A stretch of 64,000 nt of DNA from Siphonodentalium dalli (GCA_032622095.1 CP136063.1:269569426-269633425), one strand, 5' to 3'; shown: positions 11,426 to 23,068, counted from the first letter of the stretch. Numbers and translations are program-made. Notes: a model not told the origin generated them from the letters alone.

Positions 11426-12182
11426 GACCTTTTTGTGAATAAGGAATCAGTTTCAAAAGTCATGTTCATGTCTAACGTGTCAATCTGATCAGTCCGATCC
11501 CGCCATGCTCTCAGCCACCAAATTGACATCCGAACGAGCGAATTGCAAACAGACATATATAGCAAGAAATCATCCATCACACTGGCACATATTTTGTTAG
11601 AATTTATCTCATAAGTACCGACATCGCCTCCCCGAATTCCACTAAGACTCTCCTGCATCTACATTGAGTGACAAACGGCCGCGCATAAACGCCTCCCCCA
11701 ATTCAAAATAAACACTCCCATATTCACGAAGAAACAACATCAATATTGGGCGAAAAATATCGGCCGAATAATTAAACCCAAAAAACTAGGTTTTAGTCAA
11801 ACCTGGGGTAGGGTGGTTTAACTTTGAATTTTTTTCAAAGTATATTTAAAGGTGTATGTTCGAGGCGCAACGCATGGTACGTATAAATCATATATACCTA
11901 AGCTTATACTGATGATAATATAGCCACTTCACCACAAACAATTAGTAATATTACCATAACTTTATCACGTTAATAAAACCTAGTTTCAACTTAAACTGAG
12001 TTTATCACAAAACTTGTTTTAAGTACGCTAAAACCCAGTTTTACTCCCATAAACCTGGTTTAACTACTGTAAAACCAAGTTTAAACCCTACTTAAACCTA
12101 GTTTAAACTGGAGTTAAACCTGGTCTAGAATAAAACCTAGTCTAAACCAGAGATGCCGATTCGGACCAGTGTGTTTATCTCC

Positions 12183-13830
12183 ATTGTAATTCATTCCATA
12201 ATTTTTTTTAGAATAGAACATGGCAATTGAATTATAATGCGATTTAATTTTACACATCTGCATATTATTATGCTATTTCATGCAAACATTCAGACGCATC
12301 TTTCTTCTATCAAACGGACACATATATCCGTTACGATACTTTAGACAGCTTTTTTTCTACCACCGATTATTGTCGAGCCCATGTAGTTGTTACTAATAAG
12401 AAAAAAGCGGCGATGGGACCAATCGTATAGAATCCGCCCCTATTTAATCCAGGTAGCCCTTTATAACCTTTCTTAATAGATTGGATCCATTCCGTATCCT
12501 GAATCGTTTCACTGAATATCATTACATCATACTCAACAAATCAATCCGATCATCTCTCTCTGCGTCAACTCGCACGCCTTCCAAAGGAACGCAACCACCC
12601 ATGAAATCTCTTAAATTCCACAGATTAAAATATGTTTCCAATTCGAGTTGCCCGCCTACCACTGCTATGAAGCTACAACCGCTCTTTATACAACTGGCGT
12701 TTTACATAAACAACCAAAAACATCGTCATCTGTGTCGTCATTGCTTTTCGAACAAGTGGGCTTCTCTGAAAAGCAATAACGTCATACCAGACTCGTATAC
12801 GAGATTGACCTGTATTTTAATAGTACGTACGCTGATAAATAGTAAACTCGCACCAAATTTGATAGTCATCCGGAAACCCCAAAACGACAAAATTCGAACA
12901 AGAACCATAATTTTGGGACACACCACCCCCGGAAGGCAGTTTTAGCCATGCACTAACTTCTCGGACAGCCATCCCTCCCACCCAATTTTTCCTCTCGACA
13001 ATCGGGTACCCACCCCTAACACTGTCTTGTATATTACTTAATCATATCATATCACCATTGAGGTTCTTCGCCCTCGACCAGGATGGTTTCCCTGAGATGA
13101 TTTACCTCTACTTTTATGTTTTTGTTATCTTTACACTGAAATTATATAAATGTTTTCCACAATCAAGGTTTTTATTCGTAAAAATTACGACCAAGTCTGA
13201 CCAAATAGCTGAGATGCACTTTTTTGTTTCGCAATTTTGCCAAACTAAAAAGCGGACCCACCCCCTGGTTCAGACTAAAGAAGTGTCGAAAATGGGGAAA
13301 ATGTTCTGACATTATTAAAGCTCTATTTTGTTCTTAGTTAAGAATATAACCCTTAAAATTCACTTTGGCTACAATAATGTGTCTCGGAGATGACATTTTG
13401 CACACACAAAACATGAAACCGGAAAAACCAGTATTTCGGGGCTCGGAAACACCCACCCACCCGGACCTTGTCTCCTGGAACTTTTTTGCCGACACCCCCC
13501 CCCCCCCGATCTGCATGTACTGTTCTAAAATTTCTAAATGTTCGGAAATTCTGTATTTAAATTTCCTAAACTTTTCAACTAGTCACCCACCAAGCAGTCC
13601 AATTAGCCAACTGAAACATTAAAATTTTACAAAATTACAGGTAGAAACTTAAGAATTGCTACCAATTTCTAGTTTTTCTACCTCTAAAATTTTAAACATT
13701 TTGATTTTTGACCTCCGAATTTGCAAAAGTTGAGCATTTTGGCAAAATTGGTGGGGGTGTGACCCCCCGGCCACTCCTGTAGAAACGTCCCTGGTCATGC
13801 ACATTTGAGGAGTATACATATAAGTAATAA
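12183..13830. other. Unassigned stretch with C-rich tracts
   Basis: No gene is recognised. The longest frame (12481-12945, 154 aa) has no familiar motif and no exon-like borders. A poly-C tract at about 13495-13507 follows ACCCACCCACCCGG, and similar C-rich remnants occur near 22,350-22,410, which suggests a dispersed repeat. Confidence 0.35.
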
Positions 13831-13948
13831 AAGGCAGACCCATCGCGGTCATTTGTTTTGACAGAGAAATTCGACCAAGTCGGGGATTCACACACTTTGT
13901 CGAATTTCTCTGTCGGTCAAAACGCAATGACCGCAATGGGTCTGCCTT
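13831..13948. mobile_element. Foldback MITE, ~46-bp arms
   Basis: AAGGCAGACCCATCGCGGTC and GACAGAGAAATTCGAC on the left are mirrored by GTCGAATTTCTCTGTC and GACCGCAATGGGTCTGCCTT on the right (arms 13831-13876 and 13903-13948). The spacer is about 26 bp. It is non-coding. Confidence 0.85.
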
Positions 13949-13970
13949 TCATTTCTTAAGTGCAGTGTAC

Positions 13971-13985
13971 ATATATATATATATA
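13971..13985. repeat. (AT)n microsatellite
   Basis: A short AT dinucleotide run just right of the 13.8-13.9 kb MITE. Confidence 0.8.
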
Positions 13986-14082
13986 CCGTCCGATATATGG
14001 CTCACCACTCTGGCACATCCAGGACGAATGAATCCATTCAACTACGATATTGTTAAATACTTATTTGCACATTTATTTGCAG

Positions 14083-14269
14083 ACCAAACAACTATGGAGA
14101 CATAAGTTAATATCCAAACTGTCGAAGGGACGAACATCATTGGCCTGTTCGTTTTCTGTGTTTTCACAGGCATCATTATATGTCGCATGGGAGATAAGGG
14201 TAGTCCACTGAGAGACTTATTTAAAGCTCTATATCATCTGACAACTGAGCTCGTCACTCTGGCGATATG
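14083..14269 (+). pseudogene. SLC1 pseudogene, exon a
   Basis: The acceptor ATTTGCAG precedes it and the donor GTAGGT follows. It encodes EGTNIIGLFVFCVFTGIII, then RMGDKGSP and ALYHLTTELVTLAIW, equivalent to the TM5-region segment ending at the conserved W-Y-SP junction. The exon leaves a TG that joins G at 16554 to make Trp. An in-frame TAA lies at 14103-14105, seven codons in. The length of 187 bp keeps phase (2+183+2). Confidence 0.8.
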
Positions 14270-14677
14270 GTAGGTCTTGGCTTTACCTTGGTATAAATGT
14301 ATGATTGCGTATATGCCATTGGAATTAATTAAAGCTTTCCAGATATAATCTATACTACATGTATAACATTATTTAAGGAATAACTGTTTAGTTTCATCGT
14401 TGATCGAGAAATGAAAGCAAAATTCATGTCAAGAGTAGCGCAACAATAATGGCATGTACCTCTATATATGAAATCCTGGCAAAATCCATGTTTTTATATT
14501 TGATATCAGTAATGACCTGCGCGCGTAGTTTCTGTGTTTTCCGTATTGTTGGGCGGAATGTCTCTACATATGGTATGAGGTTGAACGTTATCAGAGACTC
14601 AAGTCGAGGTCGACTTTGGTCAAGGTCCAATTAATTTTACAGAGTGATGCTCGTCTTCCGACTCATAACATCCTTTT

Positions 14678-16396
14678 TTAGCTTAACTTAGTTGAGCTAT
14701 TGTCATCACTTGGTGTCCGGCGTCCGTCATTCCGTCCGTCCGTCCGTCCGTCAACAATTTCCTTTGGCACGCCTTACAGGCCGCATCCCTCATCCCATCA
14801 TCTGTAGATGGGAGCTGTCGAATTTCTCTGAATTTCGTTAAAAACATGGCCGCCAGCAGCCATCTTGGATTTCAATTTTGAATCCATCGGCACACCATGC
14901 AGCCCTTAAATATGGCCGGATCATTTTGAAATTGTGTAGGCACAATTGGGATCACCTCCAGATGGGGGCTATCGAATTTGAAAAAAATTCGTTAAAAAAC
15001 ATGGCCACTGGCAGCCATCTTGAATTATTCTGTTCTTTGCATCACAAAATGTGGATGATCGAGATCATCTCTAGATGGCAGCTATCGAATTTTCGCTGAA
15101 AAACATGGCTGCCGGCTGCCATCTTGAATTTGTTCTTTGCATCACTAAATCCTTAGCGATGGCATACAGGCCGCATCTCTTTTCCGATCATCACCAAATT
15201 TCACATGTAGCTGTATAGTGAATTTTAATTAAAAATATGGCCGCAGGAGCCATCTTGAATTTTGTTCTTTGTATCACTAAATCTTTAGTCATGCCGTGCA
15301 GACCGCATACCTCATCCGATCATCACCAAACGTCATACGTAGCTTCGTGGTGAACTATAGATGGAAGGTATCAAATTTTTCAGAATTTTGATTAAAAAAG
15401 ATGGCCGACAGCAGCCATCTTGAATTTTGTTCTTTGTATCACTAAACCCTTCATCAAGCCGTGCAGGCCGCACCCCTTACCCGATCATCGCCGAACTTCG
15501 TATTTAGCTTCGGGGTGAACTATAGATGTCAGGCATCAAACTTTTCAGAATTTTGATAACAAAAGATGGCCACCAGCAGCCATCTTGAATTTTGTTCTTT
15601 GTATCACTAAATCCTTCGTCAAGATGTGCAGGCCGCATCCCGCACCCGATCATCACCAAAACTTCATATTTACCTTCGGGATAAACTATAGTTGGAAGTT
15701 ATCAAACTTTTCTGAATTTCGATTAAAAAAGATGGCCGCTAGCAGCCATCTTGAATTTTGTTCTTTGTTTTACTAAATCGTTCAGTATGCTCTACAGGTC
15801 GCAATGCCTCTTCTGTTCATCACCAAACTTCATATGTAGCTTTGAGGTGACCTACATGTATAGATGGGAGATAAGTCATCAAAAAAGATGGCAGCCAGCA
15901 GCGGTCTTTAATTTTGTTCTACAGACTGCGAATCCCTCATCCGATCATCACCACACTTCAAATGTGGCTTCGGAATGACCTATAGATAAGAGCTATCAAA
16001 TTTGTTTGAATTTGGTGGCCGCCAGTTGCCATCTTGGATTTTATTCCTTGCATCACTATATTGTATTGCATGCTCTACTCCACAGGAATTGGAATAATAA
16101 TTAGTGGAAAACTTCTCATTTCTATAAAAGTGTAAAGGAAGGAAGTTTCGGTGTATGCCACCATTGCCGCTCAGTGGCCAGGACACTACAGAATGCTGAT
16201 CAACAAAATCAATGGAGAGTAGATTTTTCCATCAAGATCAGTCAAGATCGGCATTCTAGAGTGTCCTGGCCACTGAGCGGCAAGGCCACTAATTGTGATT
16301 CCAATTCCTGTGCTATACATAGACCCGGGCCACTGCCTTCACCCAAAGTAAACGTGATTTCATAAGTTGAGCTGCAGTGTCATTGACACTTTCATT
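14678..16396 (-). repeat. Hairpin/palindrome-ended repeat element with internal ~155 bp units, in intron
   Basis: On the minus strand the 5' end is the palindrome AGTGTCAATGACACT (complement at 16376-16390). The 3' end is an imperfect hairpin followed by GCTAA (14678-14700), preceded by a CCGTCCGT microsatellite (14735-14753). Between them the AGCCATCTTGAATTTTGTTC word recurs about nine times, mostly 130-166 bp apart (near 14858, 15013, 15413, 15577, 15743, 16027). The same two ends occur at 54906-55947, so this is one family. The end structure recalls rolling-circle (Helitron/Helentron-type) non-autonomous elements, but a 5' TC is not evident. Confidence 0.7.
16081..16312. mobile_element. 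Foldback MITE nested in the intronic repeat
   Basis: CACAGGAATTGGAAT at the left end is mirrored by ATTCCAATTCCTGTG at 16298-16312. An inner pair, TGCCGCTCAGTGGCCAGGAC near 16165 against its complement near 16263-16282, is also near perfect. It lies inside the 14678-16396 repeat close to that repeat's 5' end, so it is younger. Confidence 0.8.
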
Positions 16397-16553
16397 TGTG
16401 TATGGATTGAAGCGCAAGTGATGCTAAACGAATTCCTTCATATTCATTTTGCGATGCATGGATAGTTCGTATTTGAATGCATATATTATGCACCATTATT
16501 ACAATTGCCAAAATATTCTATGGAATTTATCGTTGTGGACATAATTATTTCAG

Positions 16554-16787
16554 GTACTCTCCTGTCGGCATCGTATTCCTAATCGCATCTGCAGTAATCG
16601 AAATGGAAGATCCCGAAAAGACATTCCAACAACTGTTGTATTATGTCCTCACGGTCATGGTGGCACTTCTTGTTCATGGCGGTATTACATTGCCAATCAT
16701 ATATGGCATGGTGACAATGAAAAATCCGTACTTATTCATGTATGGTCTATCACAAGCACTCATTACGGCTCTTGGGACAGCATCAAG
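16554..16787 (+). pseudogene. SLC1 pseudogene, exon b (intact frame)
   Basis: The acceptor ATTATTTCAG precedes it and the donor GTAAAT follows. The 234 bp keep phase (1+231+2). It encodes YSPVGIVFLIASAVIEMED, then LVHGGITLPIIYGM and ALITALGTAS, the TM6-HP1 part of the SLC1 fold. This exon has no lesion and reads as a normal transporter exon. Translation upstream into the intron extends the open frame to 104 aa, but the first 25 or so residues are intronic. Confidence 0.9.
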
Positions 16788-17042
16788 GTAAATATTTGAA
16801 CAGATCATTTCTCATTTCGGGACATGCTCATATGTGGCGCAAATACAGTTCATGGTATAACGTTTAGAGTGTGAACTGCAATTGTCGATACAAGTATTAT
16901 TCGTTATTAGTATAAGTATAGTTAATACACGAATAAAAGGCCGCCCGGCCACATTGTCCCCCAAAACGGTGGCTTCATTTGGAACTGGGGTTTTGTAGAA
17001 TAACTGTAGTAAAAATGTGCAGACCAGACTTAAAACTCATCC

Positions 17043-17700
17043 TTTTTTTTTTTTTTTTTTTTTTTTAGAATAGAATAGAATAGAATTTATTAGCAAGAAC
17101 ATCCATATATAAGGACAGGTTGCTGAGAATACATAATGAATAAACAATCAAAATAGAAATCATGACGAAAAGAAGTACTAAAGCATTCAAATAATAATAC
17201 AAATGATAATGATTATTCACGCCACGGCAATCTACCACGGAATGCTTGTTTGATTACTTACAGTTGTGCTACGACTGTAAATACAATATCACAGTTATTA
17301 TCAGAGGCCACTGGTATCCAATAACCGTCAGCCAATTAGGTGTTAATGCAATAATCAGATCTCAATTCAAAGAACCTCCGGATCAGATTACATACACCTG
17401 CAAAAATTTCAGGACAATCGTTGGTCATAATCACTTTAAATTTCTCTAGTGGGCAAAGTTTATCAAAATGGTGGTGTACATAACTAATCATCGATAATAA
17501 ATCATTTCTAAGGCCCGCATAAAACGAGCAGTCCATCAGAAAATGAAATTCATCTTCTATAGAGCCACGTTTACAAAATAGACATATTCTTTTCTCTACA
17601 TCTACTTGAACTGTATTTTCATATGATTAGCCCATGCCAAATTTGAGATGAATTTTCCAATCCCCACAGGCTGGAATCTAGGGAAGGTACTAAATCCCCG
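17043..17700 (-). pseudogene. LINE ORF2 3' end fossil, antisense in the SLC1 intron
   Basis: Reading the minus strand, about 17640 to 17340 encodes VEKRICLFC, a C-x2-C-x9-H-x4-C knuckle ending LMDC, then LRNDLLSMI and a helical tail. This is the same block order as the fossil at 6904-7673. Downstream on the minus strand come repeated ATTCT units and a 24-nt poly(A) (T-run at 17043-17066), as expected for a retrotransposed 3' end. At least one frame change lies near 17600, and no RT domain is present. It is a 5'-truncated dead insertion, opposite in orientation to the host gene. Confidence 0.75.
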
Positions 17701-17891
17701 CACTCTGTTTACCGTGATCATACGGACAACAATACAATTGAATTTACGAAGTCGAAAAAGGGGCACAATTTACACAAAAACATCGGACCTAACCCCAATT
17801 TGAAATTTCCTCAGATCAGATCGCGAAAGCGACGATAAGCACCAACAAAACAAACAAACTACATACACAACTTTTTTTTATATTTTACCAG

Positions 17892-18082
17892 TTCGGCGTC
17901 ACTACCTGTAACTATGAGATGTCTGCAGAACAGTGGGTTGATCACAGGGTGGCGGGATTCATGGCACTCATCTGAGCCACTATTAATATGGACGGAACGG
18001 CATTGTATGAAGCAGTGGCAGTGATATTCATCGGGCAATGTCGAGGGTTTCCCCTAAATATTGGGAAGATTGTTATCATAAG
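17892..18082 (+). pseudogene. SLC1 pseudogene, exon c (frameshift and stop)
   Basis: The acceptor TTTTACCAG precedes it and the donor GTTAGT follows. One frame gives SASLPVTMRCLQNSG. The next gives VDHRVAGFM, then a stop (TGA where the family has the Gly of LPIGAT), then [18 protein letters not shown] and IGKIVII. The exon is 191 bp, one base off the length needed to keep phase with its neighbours, which confirms a 1-bp net deletion near 17938-17942. NMDGT is the hallmark TM7 sodium-binding motif of SLC1. Confidence 0.9.
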
Positions 18083-18681
18083 GTTAGTATTATGTATTAC
18101 GTAACAGTAGTAGCAGCGGGCGTATCACATACTACGTTCGTACATTACCTCATCTCTCTGTGATGCTGTGAAGTAAGAGATGTAGGGGGATAAGCACCAA
18201 TGGTGTCTACAGAAAGTCTGGGCGTTTTTCTCTGCACCCCACCGATGTATTGCTATCTTGAAACATATTTAAGTCGACCACTCAAACATGTCTTGCCGAG
18301 GTGGAGGAAAGTGCGTTCCTACTAGCCTCTGTCATGCCCTATTTATAATATTGCTTTTTAAATATAGACTCCACTGTGTCCTCAACGACTGCAGGGGGGT
18401 TTAGATTACATCTCCGTCTCTGTGCTGTCGGTGATTAAACAGACTCCCTGTGACTCGGTGTATTTAGTATATAAATTACGCTGTTTCTGGTGGACTGGGG
18501 AGTATAAGTGCATTTGTTTCAACTCTAATAGTAAACATACTTGTACTATGGTATTTACAACAGGGACGGTACCCCACAATTGTGACAGAGCACTCTGTGT
18601 TGCCTGGCTATATTGCTCCATGTCTCAGTACATTGATTGTATATTTAAAGTATGTTGTTTCTGGGGGACTGGGGACCCATG
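18083..18681. other. Intronic stretch, partly repeated
   Basis: Two related segments of ~40 bp ending in GGACTGGGGA lie near 18460-18502 and 18633-18673, about 170 bp apart. Nothing coding is recognised. Confidence 0.35.
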
Positions 18682-18735
18682 ATAGAATAGAATTTATTAG
18701 CAGCAAGATATGTTTATATTTAATCTGAGCGGATG
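18682..18735 (-). repeat. Probable LINE 3'-tail fragment
   Basis: AGAATAGAATTTATTAGCA here is shared with the 3' end of the LINE copy at 17066-17095. The similarity is short, so this is a likely remnant of the same 3' untranslated region rather than a certain one. Confidence 0.4.
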
Positions 18736-20311
18736 GCATAAGCTTTGACCGCCCGGGTAACACGGAATGAGTCCCGGTAACGCTCGACATTTGCGTTTTG
18801 ACGATGATGATGTTATGGGTGTTGTGTTGGCAGTAAGTTGTCTATTCTTAAAGGGACACTAAATCCTATAAGGCCAAAAAAATCACAAAGTCCCACAAAT
18901 TCCCCCCAAAAGCCCACATTGTATCCCGTGCAGCGCCGAATACACACCGCGAGTGCTATATATAATTAACAAGTAAATTGTCGGAGGTATTCGTGTAAGT
19001 GTCTCATCGTGAAATATTAGTGGTTTCGATATATATATATATATAGGCGTTGAATCTAATGACAATTCTATCTTCCGTAACATTGTTCTATTTCATTGTT
19101 TCTGGAGAATGTACATGTGTACGCCACTGGTGTTCAATCCATATTATGCATAGTCACATCAAACCATTGGCCTTCTTTTGTATTGTATGATAATTGTGAC
19201 ATCTTATAGATTAAACAGGTCTGTGCATTCAATTCAAACAGGTGGACATACAGTCATACATGATACATGTAATACATTTCTTGTTAGTGTTATACATATA
19301 TGCCACTTTGTTATTTTATGCAACACCTGCTATATATATTTAACGCTGGCTTATATTACTGAATCTGCGGTTATACGGCAACACACAAGGGCACTTCTCT
19401 GTGAGTAATATGTTTTCGTTCAATACGTTGTACGTATAGTTTCATCCTTCTTCAAAAAACACTTAAAACTATAATATCTGTTAGAAATATGTTGTCAACT
19501 GAGAACAGGGCAAATGGAAACATTAACAGCATATAAACATACAGTCGGCATAAATTTCGGCTCAGTATATCATATAAATTCATCTGAGTCGAACAGGACT
19601 GGCCGGAAAGCTATTTCCAGACTTGGGGATATACCAGGAAATTCCTTGTTTTGATTGGAAGCGGTACCAGAAACCGCTAACCCCGATTGGCTAACCGATA
19701 TATTGATCTAAATTTAAATACTGGGCGGAACAAAGAGACGCGATATTTTAATTTGAGCATGCGCACACATTGACAAATAAGCTTCCAGTTTAAAATATTT
19801 TTTTTAAAGAAAGACATATATTCATCGGTAAAACTTGTTTTCGACGCTTTTAATAATCTCGTCACAATAGGAAAATGAGTGTTATGTACAGTGGACAAAG
19901 ACCGAAACGATGTGTTATTGCGTGTGTTTCCTCTATCTTGAAAGAGACAGTTATTTCAGAGTTGAAATCTGAACAATTTCAAGTGTTGTCGGCAATATTC
20001 GTAAACAGGTCGCGCATAAATTATTCCTTATTTGGAATGTCTGCGACATCAGTATGACGTCACGATATTGGGGGAAGCCTATTGTTCTGGAAATGGGTTT
20101 TTACATGAATTCGTGTCGACGTAATATTATAATTATTACGGAGATGTTTACGTCGACTGATAAACATATCCCTTTGTCAAGCGGCAAGTATTGTATAGTC
20201 ACATCGCATTTGCCCATCGTATTGCCCGAAATCGAACATCACTGCAAAGAGTTTAATGATGAGATCAAATTAAGGCTTCATATACATTTGGATGATTCTG
20301 CTATGTTTCAG
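18736..20311. other. Intron sequence between exons c and d
   Basis: No coding remains are recognised. It holds an (AT)n run at 19029-19045 and a small hairpin with 10-bp arms GTCGACGTAA / TTACGTCGAC near 20117-20158. The 119-aa frame at 20054-20413 overlaps exon d out of frame. Confidence 0.4.
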
Positions 20312-20446
20312 ACTTACAACCACGACTGCATCTATTGGAGCAGCGGGAATTCCACAAGGCGGTCTGGTAACGATGGCGATAGTACTGTCTGCCGTTGGCT
20401 TTCCCATGGATGATATCGCAATGCTACTCTCTGTTGACTGGTTGCT
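20312..20446 (+). pseudogene. SLC1 pseudogene, exon d (intact frame)
   Basis: The acceptor CTATGTTTCAG precedes it and a donor-like GTACGT follows. The 135 bp keep phase (1+132+2). It encodes [17 protein letters not shown], then [20 protein letters not shown] and SVDWLL, i.e. the HP2 tip and the start of TM8. The first codon, split across the junction with exon c (AG|A), gives Arg where the family has Ser. The exon itself has no stop. Confidence 0.88.
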
Positions 20447-22989
20447 GTACGTTGTAGATCATCTTATATACATATACACAACATCCATCCACAGTACTAT
20501 TAACTAGCCGAGAACAGACGCATGCATGTTCTTTATATGCAAATGACACAATACCACATACATGTACAAGATCACCTATGATACTTCAAAAAACTTACAT
20601 GATTAAGAACGTTCTGTATTTTCTACCGCGTTCGGGCAACATAAGCACATGAACAATCTTTATAAAGGCGATCATTGGATCGTTTTCTAGCTGATAACAA
20701 TTACAAATTTCCACTCTGGAAAGTTGATAATTGCCATTGGAACACTAAAACAAAGACAATGTAACAAAAAAATTAACAATATTTGAGTTTACAATTCGAA
20801 ACTATAACTTCATTAAGTCGAGGATTAAATTCGATATTTTGAAATGATATGAAGAAGCTAGGATGGAAAATATCACGATGATTTATCCACGTTGTACGTT
20901 TCTAATCACGCGGGATTGGATTTTAGTTATATAACAATATTTCAATGGTAAAGCTTAGTTTCTAAAATTTGTAGAATACATCGAGAGAAGGCTCCAATTG
21001 TTTACAGAATCAGTTCAGTTTCGTTTATGATTATATTCGGTTCATTGCATTTCCGCATGTAATTGTCTGTCCGTGTGAGGCATAAAATCAAATATATATG
21101 CGATTTCGCCATCTATGAACATTGATCTTAAAATCACAAATCTTATTAAAGCAGAATAGGGCGGTGACAGAAAAACCACTAATCTGGCCATGCCACCACC
21201 CGGCAATCAACAAATTGACAAATTATTCAACCATGCAGGGGGGGGTCGGAAAATGTGAGCAGACAGTAGGCTGAAAAAAGTTTTTTCCGGATCTTAGATA
21301 CCCACCACCCCTATATTTGGAGGAAAAAATATTTTTTCCATTTTCACGAGGGGTACCCACACCTTTTGACCTCCAAGTCTGTAGTCTCATATCATTTAAG
21401 ATTGAATTTTTTTACGAAGTTCAGCATGAAACCAGTGGAAACATCTACCCTGATATCTCTGTGCACAAATAGACCATAGAGATGTCCAGTGTGTGACGTT
21501 GTCTGCTGGGCGTAACATTGGGACAGTCATTACATACTAAAGCACTCGGGCCAAGCTTGTCCATACCGAGTATCAGGCATTGGAGAGTAGCGCATGATGA
21601 AACATGATTGAAACATTTGTTTCACTTATAAAGTCTGAGAACAGATAAGAGTTGAATAAAGCTGCACCCATTGTTGTCTATTTTGATTTTGTTGGCCAAT
21701 TTATGCATGCCTTGTAAACAAGTTTATATATGAACATTTGACCAACTTTCCACTGATTTTCAGTAATCACTTGACAACACTGTATCAAAAAGATAAAATA
21801 TAAAGTTAGGCAATACATTTATGCCTATAACAATGTATCCACAATACCTTATATCATATGACACAATGGCTTTTAAAAGACTTATCAGCATTCATATGGC
21901 TTTGGTGAGAAATTGAATTTAGTATCAAAAACAAACAAAACTTAACACAGGATGTTGCTTTAAATAGGATTCAATACTTTCCAACATGATGAGTTTCGAT
22001 GTTTTTGCCTCTAATGCTGTCTAATGAGCAAATATTAATGTTATAAATGAATAGCTTTATTCATTTTTATTTACTTTAATCATGGTTGACTTAACTGTTC
22101 ATTTGTATCTGGAACCAGTAGCATTGGCACAGTCATGACAATGAGATCTGATGTAAAAGGCGAAATCATGCGTGTTAGCTCGTAACCTGGTTTTCTTAGA
22201 AGCATGATGCCTATACCCGCACCAACTACCCCACTATGTGTCACATGCACCTTAACAATGATGCTGAACACTTTGAGACAATTATATTCCAGAAAGTTTG
22301 TAAGAGGAACATTTTTTGACCACTTGGAAAAAAGTGACTTTTTTCGCGGCTGAACCACCCACCCGCCCCGGCCTACTGTCTCGAAAAAAAATGAATGACC
22401 CCCCCCCCCCCCTGGACCATGTGTGTATTTATATATATTGTGTGCTTCTATGTAAAGTGTCATAAGATTGTCAAATAAACTTACTTACTTATCTACTCGA
22501 CATGTATCGTTCCAAAATACACTTTAGTCTTCGTTATTCGTTTTATAGTACTCGATATCTCCTAATTATGTAATTATTAGTTGGCGGAATCACTATAAGC
22601 TCCGATAATCGCGGTCACCATTACCAGAACAAGCGACTACGCGAACTAAACGACATGGATGTGGCCGCTTAGTAGCCATGTAATCGCGCCAATCAGTCAC
22701 GTGACTTTCCTGAGTATTAACCTCGGAATCTTTCGGGATAAAAAATAAGAACATTTGTGCGATTTTGAATTTTCTTGGTGAAATGGGTCATTTAACCAGA
22801 TATAGTCACTATTATGAAGAGAAACATATTTTTACAGAACAATTCCTTTAACGTTTGTGCAACTTTTGATTATCAGTGGACGATTAAAGACCGCGAATTT
22901 CGATACACTAATTATTGCAGATCTTGACCCTACAGGTAACCATATATATAATGGCATTCATTTAACATGTACATATATATCTTATTCGG
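20447..22989. other. Intron sequence between exons d and e
   Basis: Mostly unique AT-rich DNA. Two C/G-run remnants lie at about 21,236-21,360 and 22,320-22,412. A minus-strand frame of 127 aa (22080-22463) crosses the second and contains poly-Gly from the C-run. I cannot assign it. Confidence 0.4.
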
Positions 22990-23068
22990 GGACAGATTTC
23001 GGACGGTGATTAACGTCTGGGGCTACGCTGTTGGTGCTGGAATAGTAAACCATATCACAGAGTTGTAG
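22990..23068 (+). pseudogene. SLC1 pseudogene, exon e
   Basis: Read in phase from exon d (WLL + DRFRT), the segment encodes DRFRTVINVWGYAVGAGIVN and HITEL, then TAG at 23066-23068. The family motif is NVxGDxxGAGIV; here the acidic residue is Tyr and the preceding position Trp. The two bases before the expected first G (22988-22989) are GG instead of the acceptor AG, so this exon could not be joined at the ancestral site. A nearby AG at 22994-22995 would drop two codons. Confidence 0.75.

Larger units (their letters stand above)
9201..12182. mobile_element. Large foldback element, ~3 kb, with a GC-rich minisatellite core
   Basis: Outer inverted repeats: GGAGATAAAC at 9201-9210 against 12173-12182, and TGGTCCGAATCGGCATCTC at 9332-9350 against 12150-12169. 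Inside these, both arms carry AAACCTAGTTTAAAC-type motifs (9361-9405 and about 11985-12145) in opposite orientation. The core (9690-11420) is a much more GC-rich minisatellite that points one way in its left part and the other way in its right part. A younger MITE (9211-9344) splits the left terminal repeat, so the element is older than that insertion. There is no transposase. Overlapping frames of 60-170 aa across the core are low-stop by-products of CCACCC-rich DNA. Confidence 0.7.
14083..23068 (+). pseudogene. SLC1-family (excitatory amino acid transporter-like) pseudogene
   Basis: Five exons in order on the + strand rebuild roughly the C-terminal half of a sodium-coupled glutamate/dicarboxylate transporter: the GLFVF-GII-RMG transmembrane segment, [41 protein letters not shown] and GAGIVNH. 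SLC1 proteins are trimeric plasma-membrane carriers of glutamate or neutral amino acids, and these blocks form the transport core (TM5-TM8 with hairpins HP1 and HP2). The codon phases fit across the first four junctions. Lesions: TAA in the first exon, a 1-bp net loss and TGA in the third, a lost acceptor AG and a changed NVxGD motif in the fifth, then an early TAG. The N-terminal half (TM1-4) is not seen upstream in the window. It could be a dead paralogue or a damaged allele or assembly. The call to the family is firm; the member is not. Confidence 0.85.

Noticed and set aside
9633-11658. Many overlapping frames of 60-170 aa on both strands
   Set aside because: They lie in a GC-rich CCACCC minisatellite with few stop codons, overlap each other in several frames, and repeat with the 308-bp unit. 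No protein motif is seen.
12481-12945. 154-aa plus-strand frame
   Set aside because: No motif, basic low-complexity composition and no exon borders. I looked for SLC1 N-terminal sequence here and did not find it.
22080-22463. 127-aa minus-strand frame
   Set aside because: It includes a poly-Gly run produced by a C homopolymer and matches nothing known.
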